Assembly: GCF_016908515.1 (NCBI RefSeq)
Contig: NZ_JAFBEA010000004.1
Location: 1 to 64,000, forward strand
Direction: 5' to 3'
Length of the DNA stretch: 64,000 nucleotides
Source: Virgibacillus halotolerans
Lineage (GTDB): Bacteria > Bacillota > Bacilli > Bacillales > Amphibacillaceae
The notes below the pieces were generated by a model that ran no database searches, had not been told where the DNA came from, and saw only the letters and a list, made by a program, of their open reading frames with translations. This document shows, piece after piece, positions 1 to 7,625 of this stretch (its first letter is position 1; the number at the start of each line of letters is the position of its first letter). A program made the position numbers and the translations under genes.

Positions 1-30
1 ATTTACGTGAATGAGATCTTTTAGACATAC

Positions 31-88
31 AAAAACTCCCCTTAAGGAAAACAGATTTTATTTTTTAATCTGTCTACCTTAAGGGGAG
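31..88 (-). terminator. Strong stem-loop terminator, minus strand
   Basis: The 12-base arms CTCCCCTTAAGG (36-47) and CCTTAAGGGGAG (77-88) are perfectly complementary. An inner ACAGATT/AATCTGT pair (51-57 and 67-73) extends the stem. Read on the minus strand the hairpin is followed by TTTTTG, so it would end a transcript coming from higher coordinates, such as the candidate small peptide gene whose stop codon lies within the stem. Confidence 0.6.
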
Positions 89-144
89 CATATCACTATC
101 GCTCCAATAAGACTAGATAAAGCACCTGACCAAAAGTCATTCAA
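79..144 (-). CDS. Candidate 21-codon hydrophobic peptide
   Basis: A short reading frame starts at TTG (144-142) with GGAGG seven bases upstream, and ends inside the strong hairpin at 36-88. The predicted peptide begins MNDFWSGALSSLIGAI and is mostly hydrophobic after the first residues. The layout (good ribosome site, tiny hydrophobic peptide, stop inside a terminator) is what type I toxin mRNAs and other small membrane peptides look like, but I do not recognise a family. A competing 14-codon frame starts at ATG 140. A TATAAT at 369-364 could be its -10 box, giving a leader of about 200 bases; no convincing -35 is present. No antisense RNA promoter was identified, so a toxin role is only a guess. 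Confidence 0.25.
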   Translation of the reverse strand: MNDFWSGALSSLIGAIVICSP

Positions 145-574
145 AAAGTTTCCTCCATTTCAGTCGAATATACTTCCAAGCATACACATTTCATATTGCT
201 ATTACTCCACACCCATCAGCAGTAGGTAAGCGTTTGAAATGATCTCTGACATTTTTCCAGCTTCACACGAAGCATACTAGTTTCCCAGCACTTCGCATTC
301 CCTTTAACGAGATTTACACGGTTATTAGTTCCCCGTTACCCATTGTTTAGGATTGTTTAATCAATTATAGTCCATATTTATCCATTTATTAGATATTTTT
401 TATAACCATTCTACTTAAATATTAGAAAACACACTTCCCTGTTAAACCAAATGCCTGACAGAACGATAACCAAAAAAACGCTAGTTTATTATGAATATAC
501 CTGCACGGTTAACCATAGGTTTATTTGATGCTACCCCATTAAACCATTTTTTCAATTGTACTTTTTATTTTTTC
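145..574. other. Gene-poor stretch, possible long leader RNA
   Basis: No open reading frame of convincing length is present on either strand. The minus strand carries a TATAAT at 369-364 and could be the leader of the tiny peptide gene at 79-144. The part from about 480 to 540 looks like degenerate mobile-element terminal sequence, but I cannot name an element and no transposase reading frame remains. Confidence 0.3.
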
Positions 575-912
575 CTAATGAATTTTAGATAATATTTTAT
601 TGGCAGTATTAGTCATCCCAGCAATACTATCCTCTTTACAATATTTCAATAGGTTAGCAATATCAACTTCTTTAACAGTTACTTCTGTAAGGTTGTACTT
701 TTCTACAATTTCCATCCACCTTTCTAACATTTTAGTCTTGCTGTTTAATTTTAAAAGAAGCATTTCCTCAGCTGAGAAGACTTCGTTAATATAATAATTC
801 CAACTTCCTTCAATTAAGTTATCCAATTTTTTCTAAAAGTCCTCTTGAGCAGCATCGGAACACCCGTATTATCGTCCTGTACGCTATTAAATGATACCTT
901 TAATTTACTCAT
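575..912 (-). pseudogene. Frameshifted small hypothetical gene
   Basis: A frame opening at ATG 912 (starting MSKLKVSFNSVQDD) runs to a run of six A residues at 832-827 and is then closed by TAA after about 32 codons. The next frame, closed upstream by TAG at 835-833, opens at the same A-run and continues for 83 codons to 575 (KLDNLIEGSWNYY...). Adding one A would join them into a protein of about 112 residues. This is a one-base homopolymer deletion, either real or a sequencing error. The upstream GGGGG before ATG 912 is a plausible ribosome site. The product is small, charged and partly helical; I recognise no family. Its position beside a RES operon would suit an immunity or accessory protein, but nothing in the sequence shows this. 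Confidence 0.4.
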
Positions 913-1162
913 AACTTAATTCAACCCCCATCCTGCAATTTCACTGACTACCAATTTAGCGTCCTGATCATAAAAAATTTAGTGAAGAATTATTCCCAGA
1001 TATTGAAATGCATTCTTAGCTCTCGTGTAATCGAATGACATCTTTTATGTCAAAAGCAGTCCAACTACTCTAGATATTTGTATCGCAGGTATGAAAGTGC
1101 AAAACTAAACTGTTAGGTTGAACCCTCAGTGTAATCCATAAACTTTATCCTTCCTATAGTTC
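913..1162. other. Non-coding spacer with possible gene remnant
   Basis: This spacer lies downstream of the RES operon. On the minus strand a short coding-like tail ends in AGWGLN and stop just before the frameshifted small gene, with an in-frame stop upstream of it, so it may be the end of a decayed gene. No clear terminator for the RES operon was found. Confidence 0.25.
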
Positions 1163-2233
1163 TCAATCATACAAAGGAACAGAATCATATTTTATTCCTC
1201 TAACATCATATACACATATATCTCGACATTGAAATAAACCCGGATTAAAGATTGCCAAATTATAACCATCTTTATTCATTGTACTTTTATACTTAATACC
1301 TTTATAACCTTTACTTTTTATAAAGTCGGTAATATATTGTGTTGGCAGATAATCAAGTGGACCATCATTCCTTCTAAGTGGCTTTGCTATTTCATTACCA
1401 ATTTTTTGTGTATTTTCTTTATTAATTGCGTGTAAAGTCATATCTATACCCGAAAAAGGACCTATTTTATCTAAGGCAATAAAATCAATAACATCAATAT
1501 CTTCTTGTAATTCAAATTCACCAATTGTAACATAATCATATGCCCCAGCTTTTATCTCATGTAACGTAGTTTCTCTATCACTAGCTAAATAAAGGCAACT
1601 TATCCCTAATGGATTTGCACGCCCATCCGATGCTTTATTAGAAGGTGGAGCCCCCATTTCACTTATTGTAAAACCGTCTTCCGTTGATATTCTGGCCCTA
1701 TACAATATAGTACCTCCCTTATAAGTCTTTTTTACATTTCCGCAAAACATATCTAAAACATTTGTATTTATATAATCCGTATGAAATCTATTATTTGTTT
1801 GAATTTCTTTAACAAAATGCTCCCAACTATGGGTTTTCGTAATGGAATTACCTTGTAAATATTCATTATCATTTAATTTCATAATACTTATCGGGGAATC
1901 GAAAATTTCTGGATACTCATTGTATTTTTCATAGCATATATTCGTGATTAAGGTATAAATTTTCTCTTTATCAATATTGAAAATTCCCCATTTCTCGTAT
2001 AACTCGTCTTTTAGTAGATTCATCTTCTCTCTTGGGTAATCATCAGGAAGATGATTTGTAGGCAAATATACTTCCAATAATTCATTGAAAACATCTACCA
2101 ATTGGCCATGTATTGTAGTGTCATAGATATATACATTTTTTCCATTGCAAGTTTTACAATCACCCGTGACATTTAAACTTTTAATAATCGCCTTAATTTC
2201 CACATCTTTAAAACACCTATTGCAGCATATCAT
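1163..2233 (-). CDS. RES-domain protein with zinc ribbon and HEPN/RES N-terminal region
   Basis: Predicted cytosolic effector of about 356 residues. Residues 3-29 hold a small zinc ribbon (C4-x2-C7 and C26-x2-C29). The middle (about 40-165) is helical and resembles the N-terminal HEPN-like regions found fused to RES domains. The C-terminal part (about 175-335) is a RES domain: LYRARIS supplies the conserved Arg, followed by the G-A-P-P turn, the R-A-N-P-x-G-I-S-C-L-Y-L-A strand and the D-R-E-T-T-L-H-E-I segment with the conserved Glu. Characterised RES enzymes break down NAD+ (MbcT) or ADP-ribosylate a host enzyme (ParT); which applies here is inference. I start at ATG 2233 because GGAGAG lies ten bases before it; ATG 2251 has no ribosome site. 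It overlaps the sce7725 gene by 17 bases, so the two are translationally coupled. There is no adjacent Xre antitoxin of the usual Xre-RES pair, so control must come from its operon partners. Confidence 0.8.
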   Translation of the reverse strand: MICCNRCFKDVEIKAIIKSLNVTGDCKTCNGKNVYIYDTTIHGQLVDVFNELLEVYLPTNHLPDDYPREKMNLLKDELYEKWGIFNIDKEKIYTLITNICYEKYNEYPEIFDSPISIMKLNDNEYLQGNSITKTHSWEHFVKEIQTNNRFHTDYINTNVLDMFCGNVKKTYKGGTILYRARISTEDGFTISEMGAPPSNKASDGRANPLGISCLYLASDRETTLHEIKAGAYDYVTIGEFELQEDIDVIDFIALDKIGPFSGIDMTLHAINKENTQKIGNEIAKPLRRNDGPLDYLPTQYITDFIKSKGYKGIKYKSTMNKDGYNLAIFNPGLFQCRDICVYDVRGIKYDSVPLYD

Positions 2234-3179
2234 ATTTATTCGACTCTCCATCCAAGTACTTACTTACCAATTCAACATGGTGCATGATTGAAAGTTTTTT
2301 TACTGTACCTAAGCCTGGATATGTTCCTCGTTCATAATGCTTTGTGAACTCTCTCATACCACGTGTATCTATGGCTGTCTTAGATTTCCATGCCATGAGC
2401 TTTTTTAGAGCTTCATAAAACTTCCCTGCCGGATCATTAAAATCTTCATTTGTATCAGAAACGAAATGTTTAATTCGTAACTTTTGCTCGGAATCCAAAT
2501 AAACGATATGTATTGCTACTGCATAGGGAGCAAAACCCGATTCAAAAAAGTCCGCCCCTACGATTGAGTAGTCTGAAAATCCAAGGTAGCCATCTTCTTC
2601 ATAATAAAGATGGTCTTCTGAGAAAGGTTCATCTTCAACTTCTAAATAATCGGCATTTCTTGCCTTCTTTTTAAATTTGTCATCAAGTGAAATTCTATTT
2701 TCTTTTGCTTTAATTCTTCTTTTAAAAGTACTTTTATCTGGAATTAAAATATATTTTGCTTTTTTGTCACTAAACTTTGTTAGATAAGTATCGATATAAT
2801 CACTAGCATTATTTATTAATAATAGCTCATCCCTTTTATTTCCTTCCGACAGTAACTTATCAAGCTCGGCATGGCTATTTTCATTTATTATATGGGATTT
2901 AATTATACGTTTATCCTGAAGCGCTTTCATTAAGTTTTCATTAATATTATTAGCCTCAAGACTAGCAAGCTCCTTATTAAAACTACCAACTTGAGGATTG
3001 TGAATAACTGCGAAATATCTATTCTTCTCTATAAACAGTCCCATCGTTTTTATTAAGGTTGACGATGGTTTTATTGGTTCTATAATAGGGGTAACTTTTT
3101 TGCTCAGTAGATTATGTTCTGCCAATTCTCTCAGTGCTAACAGTTCGAATTGTCTACCTCTTAAATACGGAAAATACAT
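2217..3179 (-). CDS. sce7725-family (T4 beta-like) protein
   Basis: About 320 residues. The opening MYFPYLRGRQFELLALREL and the following I-x-P-I-I-E-P-I-K segment are typical of the family named after Sorangium sce7725, related to phage T4 'beta' proteins; no biochemical function is established for it. It is soluble, without signal peptide or membrane segments. The start at ATG 3179 is chosen because GGAGG, lying inside the last codons of the upstream gene, is eight bases before it; the in-frame codon at 3194 has no such site. The sce7726 stop codon is only two bases upstream and the RES gene overlaps its 3' end, so the three genes form a compact operon. A sensor or regulator role for the RES effector is inference from this arrangement. 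Confidence 0.8.
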   Translation of the reverse strand: MYFPYLRGRQFELLALRELAEHNLLSKKVTPIIEPIKPSSTLIKTMGLFIEKNRYFAVIHNPQVGSFNKELASLEANNINENLMKALQDKRIIKSHIINENSHAELDKLLSEGNKRDELLLINNASDYIDTYLTKFSDKKAKYILIPDKSTFKRRIKAKENRISLDDKFKKKARNADYLEVEDEPFSEDHLYYEEDGYLGFSDYSIVGADFFESGFAPYAVAIHIVYLDSEQKLRIKHFVSDTNEDFNDPAGKFYEALKKLMAWKSKTAIDTRGMREFTKHYERGTYPGLGTVKKLSIMHHVELVSKYLDGESNKYDMLQ

Positions 3180-3181
3180 AT

Positions 3182-4042
3182 CTAATACCTCCATTTTTTT
3201 TCTAAAAATACATTTAGTTTCTTATAATCGCTTTTCTTGAATTTGGAAAAGTAAACCAAAAACTTAAGTGCATAGGGAGTATCTTTATATTCCTCGATTT
3301 CTTTTATATTTCTTTTTTTAAGTTCCTTCAACATATATTTATAAAGAGTATTAATATCAATCTCCTTAAAAAGTTCAAAGCATTCTTTATAGTAATTAAC
3401 CTGTGTAGTGATAGGAAGTTGACCGTAATGCTTTTTCAAAATGTGTTCAAATTCCTTTTTCCTAAGAAGTTTAAACATTACTGTATAGTCTAAATTTGAA
3501 TTGTCTTCAACTGGTGCTTTTCTTGTACTTATCGTATTTTTATCAGTTAATATACAGATTCCAACCTTTGTATCCTTCAAAATATCGGTTATTTTTTCAT
3601 AATTAGATTCACAAGTTACTACGCATACCCGATTGAAGGCTTTGTAATAGTCATTGATTTGTGCATCAAGCCTATCAAAAGTATCTAATCCTGTTTTTAT
3701 TTCATAAACTGTCGCCTTACCATTTATTAAAATGAAATCAGCCTTAGATTTGTTTATAGGTATTTCTGACAACGCTGTTGTTGTGTTTAGGCTATGCCGC
3801 CCAAGTAAAATTTTATTTAAGAGTGTGTTTTTATAAAAATATTCATTCCTGTATTCTTGGGTTAAATATTCATACACTTTATTTATTAAAACTTCATTTT
3901 TTGATAGTTCTATGTTATTTGAATAATTTCGAATGCAAGTATCATATAATTTATTATGATTATCATTTATTAAGTCCATAAATATACTTTGAGTAAAAAG
4001 TCTATTCAAAATAACATTATTACTTGTACCCACATTCTCCAC
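3182..4042 (-). CDS. sce7726-family protein, PD-(D/E)XK nuclease-like
   Basis: First gene of the three-gene operon, 286 residues. Residues 93-130 carry a restriction-endonuclease-like core: E93, D102 in KADFILING, E114 and K116 in VYEIKTG, and Q128 after the D-x-L-x-x-Q helix. This is the usual E...D...ExK...Q layout of family members that act on DNA or have become binding proteins. The remaining C-terminal half is Lys-rich and helical. The family nearly always precedes an sce7725 gene, as here. The start is the GTG at 4042; a second in-frame GTG at 4033 (three codons later) has a better placed AAGGTGG and may be the real one. Upstream on the minus strand two TTGAC motifs 21 bases apart and AT-rich -10-like sequence suggest a promoter, but none is convincing. 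Confidence 0.8.
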   Translation of the reverse strand: MENVGTSNNVILNRLFTQSIFMDLINDNHNKLYDTCIRNYSNNIELSKNEVLINKVYEYLTQEYRNEYFYKNTLLNKILLGRHSLNTTTALSEIPINKSKADFILINGKATVYEIKTGLDTFDRLDAQINDYYKAFNRVCVVTCESNYEKITDILKDTKVGICILTDKNTISTRKAPVEDNSNLDYTVMFKLLRKKEFEHILKKHYGQLPITTQVNYYKECFELFKEIDINTLYKYMLKELKKRNIKEIEEYKDTPYALKFLVYFSKFKKSDYKKLNVFLEKKWRY

Positions 4043-4408
4043 CTTACCTTATTTTAAATTATCTAATAGTACTATAATACCATAATAAACAGCACATATC
4101 CTTTAATAACGTCAATACCTTTTTGAAATTTGTCAACTAACTAATGACTTCTTAAGAATAAGATATTCAAGTTTAAGATAACATTCTCATAAAATCCTAT
4201 GAATACCTTAAATAATCGCTAGCGAATTAGTCAAAAATCATAATTCATCTAATTTAGTTATTGCCTTCGTGTAGTGTTAATCAAATGGAATTTTCAATTG
4301 AAGCCATTGGAGTTCATATATTTCTCTAATTGTCACCGGTGGGCTTATTTAATTTTTAGAATAGCTAGCACTCAATTTGAAGAATTGAACTTATGGTCGT
4401 CCATTTTA
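4043..4408. other. Intergenic region between RES operon and exopolysaccharide locus
   Basis: AT-rich, no gene. It must hold the RES-operon promoter: on the minus strand TTGACA and TTGACG occur 21 bases apart near 4130-4105, and the palindrome ATAGTACTAT (4066-4075) lies close to the gene as a possible operator. No terminator for the exopolysaccharide transcript was recognised, and no EpsN-type aminotransferase remnant was seen. Confidence 0.35.
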
Positions 4409-5038
4409 TCATTTATTACCTTTATTCATTTCCTTCGCCGGCACACCAACAACACTAACCTTATCCCCAACATCACTCACCACAACAGCACCCGCACCAA
4501 CCACGGACCAACTACCTATCTCTTTCTCCGGAATCACAATCGCTCCCGCCCCCACATGCGTTCCTTCACCAACTGTTACAGTTCCTGCTAAAGTAGCGTT
4601 AGGAGATATATGGACAAAGTCCCTTAATCTATTGTCATGCTCTATAACTGCCCCACTGTTAATAATACTATGATTTCCAATAACAGTATCGGCATTGATC
4701 ACTGCATGTGGCATAACAACCGTTCCGCGTCCAATTGCTGCTGAGGGACTAATTATTGCAGTGGGATGGATTAAAGCGATATATTTTTCTAAAGGGATGT
4801 TAAACTCCCCAATAAGCTTTTGCCGCACTTTATTATTGCCTATTGCAATACAGAATTTACAATCGTCCACCAAACTTTCAATCATATCGGTATGTGCATA
4901 AATAACACCTTCGACAAATTCCTTTTGCTCAATGCTTTGATCCAAAATAGCGTGCAACGTTAGATCATCATGTGCATTCACAATGTCTTGAATAACCTTA
5001 CTATGTCCGCCAGCACCAATCAAAACTACATTAGTCAT
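4409..5038 (-). CDS. epsM: EpsM/PglD-like sugar O/N-acetyltransferase
   Basis: About 209 residues. The N-terminal [12 protein letters not shown] Rossmann-like sugar-binding motif and C-terminal left-handed beta-helix hexapeptide repeats (about 90-200, with [31 protein letters not shown]) are those of the NeuD/PglD/EpsM group. PglD acetylates the 4-amino group of a UDP-4-amino-6-deoxy sugar to give UDP-di-N-acetylbacillosamine. The likely catalytic His is in IEHD. I start at ATG 5038, nine bases after AAAGGA; the upstream in-frame ATGs lack a ribosome site. It overlaps the glycosyl-phosphate transferase gene by eight bases, matching B. subtilis epsL-epsM order. The epsN aminotransferase, normally next, is absent from the window. 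Confidence 0.8.
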   Translation of the reverse strand: MTNVVLIGAGGHSKVIQDIVNAHDDLTLHAILDQSIEQKEFVEGVIYAHTDMIESLVDDCKFCIAIGNNKVRQKLIGEFNIPLEKYIALIHPTAIISPSAAIGRGTVVMPHAVINADTVIGNHSIINSGAVIEHDNRLRDFVHISPNATLAGTVTVGEGTHVGAGAIVIPEKEIGSWSVVGAGAVVVSDVGDKVSVVGVPAKEMNKGNK

Positions 5039-5651
5039 TGTTCGTTTTCCTTTCATCATACCCTTTGAATTTCTCTATCGTTGCCTGTCCATCCTGATTA
5101 ATTCCCTCAGATTTAAAGACCTTCAATACCGTCATGAACAGTATCTTTATATCTAACCAAAACGATTGATGATCTACATACCAGACATCTAGCTCAAATT
5201 TCTCTTCCCAGCTGATTGCGTTGCGACCATTCACTTGTGCCCAGCCAGTGATACCTGGCTTCAACTCATGCCTTCTTGCTTGCTCTTTTGTATATAAAGG
5301 TAAATATTCCATTAGTAAAGGTCGCGGTCCCACTAGGCTAATGTCACCTTTAAGCACATTAAACAGTTGAGGAAGCTCATCCAAGCTTAGCTTACGTATG
5401 ATTTTTCCAGTCTTGGTCAGACGAACATTGTCCGGTAAAAGGGTCCCTTCTTCGTCACGCTTATCCGTCATTGTTCTAAACTTATACACGTAAAAAGGTT
5501 TGCCATAAAGACCGGGACGTTGCTGTTTGAAAAGAACTGGGGAACCTAACTTAAAACGCACTATAATTGCTGTTATTGCTATAAATAATGAAAGTAGAAT
5601 AATTGCTATTAAGGACACTATAAAATCGAAACATCTTTTTATTTTGATCAC
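5031..5651 (-). CDS. epsL: EpsL/PglC-like undecaprenyl-phosphate sugar phosphotransferase
   Basis: A 206-residue monotopic phosphoglycosyl transferase that starts repeat-unit assembly by moving a sugar phosphate from a UDP-sugar to undecaprenyl phosphate on the inner membrane face. Visible features: a re-entrant hydrophobic helix (about 10-32), YVYKFRTM, the catalytic Asp-Glu pair in LSLDELPQ, the [10 protein letters not shown] signature and the [12 protein letters not shown] segment. The length matches small PglC-type enzymes rather than the long WbaP type. GTG start at 5651 with AAGGGA upstream. With the CapD-type dehydratase and the acetyltransferase it suggests a bacillosamine-like first sugar. 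Confidence 0.85.
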   Translation of the reverse strand: MIKIKRCFDFIVSLIAIILLSLFIAITAIIVRFKLGSPVLFKQQRPGLYGKPFYVYKFRTMTDKRDEEGTLLPDNVRLTKTGKIIRKLSLDELPQLFNVLKGDISLVGPRPLLMEYLPLYTKEQARRHELKPGITGWAQVNGRNAISWEEKFELDVWYVDHQSFWLDIKILFMTVLKVFKSEGINQDGQATIEKFKGYDERKTNND

Positions 5652-5691
5652 CTTGCCATCCCTTTTTTTCTCTTACGTTATTCCTATTACT

Positions 5692-6402
5692 TTAGTATTT
5701 CTTCAATTCATCGATGATTCCACTGTACATTCTATTATTAGCATCATCAACTGGTGTAAGGTGTTCTAACAAACTCTTAGTCATCATATTAGTATCTAAT
5801 GTAAGTAACTCTTCTCGTAAGCTTGGAAACTTGGTCTTATGTTTTCCAGTCCAGTTTTCCATTTGAAGTATTGTTTCCGCTTGTTCCATTTCAAAAAAAT
5901 AAAGTGATATTGCACACAACCCATAGTAATACTTTTGTTGTTTTAATCTTTTCCTGTCAGATCTACTATAAATTCTTGTCCATTTACTATATTTAATCAA
6001 GTCCTCTATTAAAAAATATACTAATGTATGTTTATCTGCTTCCTCGCTATCTCCTCTACCAAGTTCAAAGTATCCATAGCCAATAAACCTCTCATAAATT
6101 CTTAGTAAATCTAGAGAGGAATATTTAATATTTTCATTCAATTTTTCAATAGTGATTTCTAATAGATCATTTTCTACAATATTATCATGCACATCATGAT
6201 TCTTCTTCGGATTAGTTTTAATAGCCATATAGTTGGACATAAAAACCATTACATTTGAATACAAATTTTGATTTCTTTGCATAAAATAGCTTTTTCTATC
6301 TCTTATAGTGGTTAGAAAATGTGATAAAAGCTGAGCTAAAATAGCGACTATTAAAGTAACCAGTAATGTTGTCAACAATGGATCTTGTGTCGTTGCAATC
6401 AA
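5692..6402 (-). CDS. Unknown protein with one N-terminal membrane segment
   Basis: 236 residues, family not recognised. Residues 9-30 form one hydrophobic membrane segment; the rest is a charged, largely helical cytoplasmic domain with Tyr-rich stretches around 150-190. TTG start at 6402 preceded by GGGGG. It sits in the exopolysaccharide operon but has no glycan-related feature and is flanked by a 380-base non-coding stretch and a DUF2971 gene, so it may be a passenger acquired with the defence-like genes at this end of the locus. N-terminally anchored helical proteins of this shape occur in anti-phage systems, but that is no more than a suggestion. Confidence 0.65.
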   Translation of the reverse strand: MIATTQDPLLTTLLVTLIVAILAQLLSHFLTTIRDRKSYFMQRNQNLYSNVMVFMSNYMAIKTNPKKNHDVHDNIVENDLLEITIEKLNENIKYSSLDLLRIYERFIGYGYFELGRGDSEEADKHTLVYFLIEDLIKYSKWTRIYSRSDRKRLKQQKYYYGLCAISLYFFEMEQAETILQMENWTGKHKTKFPSLREELLTLDTNMMTKSLLEHLTPVDDANNRMYSGIIDELKKY

Positions 6403-6782
6403 TTTAGAATTACCCCCTATTAATTTACTAACTTAAATACGTTTTTTAATTACACAGGTATCAGTAGTAGCATTAGAAAGGACATGGTAATGTTATGTGT
6501 TAGAAAGTTTCTAATACATCTCTATTAGCCAAACAACAAAATTGCTTCCATTTAATTGACTCATTGTAATTTAAGTACAACACCTGCTCTTAATCTCCCT
6601 AAATCTCTTTGTGATTTTTTCAAAACTTCCCTTTTCTTGAATATCAACAATGTGAAGGTCTGGATGCGATTGCTCTTTTATTTTTCAGACCACTAGTCTT
6701 GATATATTAAAATCTTTAATGTTATAAAGTCACGATTTATTCAAATCATTCTATCACTTCATTTTCTCCATATCACACTCTA
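6403..6782. other. Non-coding stretch inside the exopolysaccharide locus
   Basis: No gene on either strand. Short coding-like minus-strand pieces around 6600-6700 are broken by stops and may be remnants of a decayed gene. The gap is unusually long for this otherwise compact operon and marks the insertion boundary of the two non-glycan genes. Confidence 0.3.
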
Positions 6783-7607
6783 TTAACGAATTTTTAATTC
6801 ACTTTCTTTAATAACTGCTGATGAATTCAAATCGGATACTAAACTGTGTATAATTTGCTTTTGGGCTTTATTAGTTCTTGGTCCTATTAAAATTTCCATG
6901 TTTTTTATAGCCTTTTCATCTAAATCTAGATCAAAAAAGTCTTTCGTTAATTTTTTCGTTCTAAGTTGATCAAATAAATTTATCTGATCTTCTGGTTTCT
7001 TCACTTCTTCTAAGTCACGAAATGTCCAGGGGGTAATAAAGAATTTATAACGGTATTCTTTTTGAAACTTCCACTTTTTACTTTTATAAATCCCTAAATC
7101 TTTTGTACTTACCTTTTTTTCCGAGCTTGTTCTCTTAACGCCATTTTCAATGCTTGTTTTGTCGTTTTCCGTTAATACTTTTCGATTTATTTTATCATAG
7201 TCATCCGTATACTGGACTTGGCAAAGACTAGCTGTATAGGGTGGGCTTAATATGCAACCATGTTCAAAAAGCATTTCATTAGTTAAAATTGGATGAGTTG
7301 AGTAGCTTTCTTTAATGTATTTCCCATCAGGTTGAATTTGAGTTATTTTAAATGGATTAATTGGAAGTCTAATTCTAACACCAGTCATATTAGGTGTATA
7401 TAAGTTCCATAGTGGTATTGATTCCTCAGGGTCATTTGACCAACAGCTAACAAAAGTAAATCTCCCTAGATCCCCAAAATCAACTGTACCTTGCTCCTCT
7501 ATGTCATCAACTTTTGAAAGACTGCTAAATCGTATTGTTTTATTATTCAATATTAATGCAAGCGTCTCTATGCTAGCGTAATGATAAAGATATGATGGCT
7601 TTTCCAA
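6783..7607 (-). CDS. DUF2971 domain protein
   Basis: 274 residues. The N-terminal YLYHYASIETLALIL, IRFSSLSKVDDIEE and SCWSNDPEESIPLWNLY segments are the recognisable DUF2971 signature (about residues 5-100). The family has no confirmed biochemical function and is often found near mobile or defence genes. No membrane segment or signal peptide. TTG start at 7607 with AGGAGGG five bases upstream. It lies between a glycosyltransferase and the unknown membrane protein in an operon devoted to exopolysaccharide, so it is probably a passenger rather than a glycan enzyme. Confidence 0.75.
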   Translation of the reverse strand: MEKPSYLYHYASIETLALILNNKTIRFSSLSKVDDIEEQGTVDFGDLGRFTFVSCWSNDPEESIPLWNLYTPNMTGVRIRLPINPFKITQIQPDGKYIKESYSTHPILTNEMLFEHGCILSPPYTASLCQVQYTDDYDKINRKVLTENDKTSIENGVKRTSSEKKVSTKDLGIYKSKKWKFQKEYRYKFFITPWTFRDLEEVKKPEDQINLFDQLRTKKLTKDFFDLDLDEKAIKNMEILIGPRTNKAQKQIIHSLVSDLNSSAVIKESELKIR

Positions 7608-7625
7608 AGCTTCCCTCCTAAAATG

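Noticed and set aside
145-574. Group II intron or other large ribozyme at the left edge
   Set aside because: Some stem-rich sequence is present, but I found no domain V-like hairpin or reverse-transcriptase frame.
4274-4591. 105-codon plus-strand frame
   Set aside because: Mostly antisense to the acetyltransferase gene, with low-complexity Asn/Thr/His; shadow.
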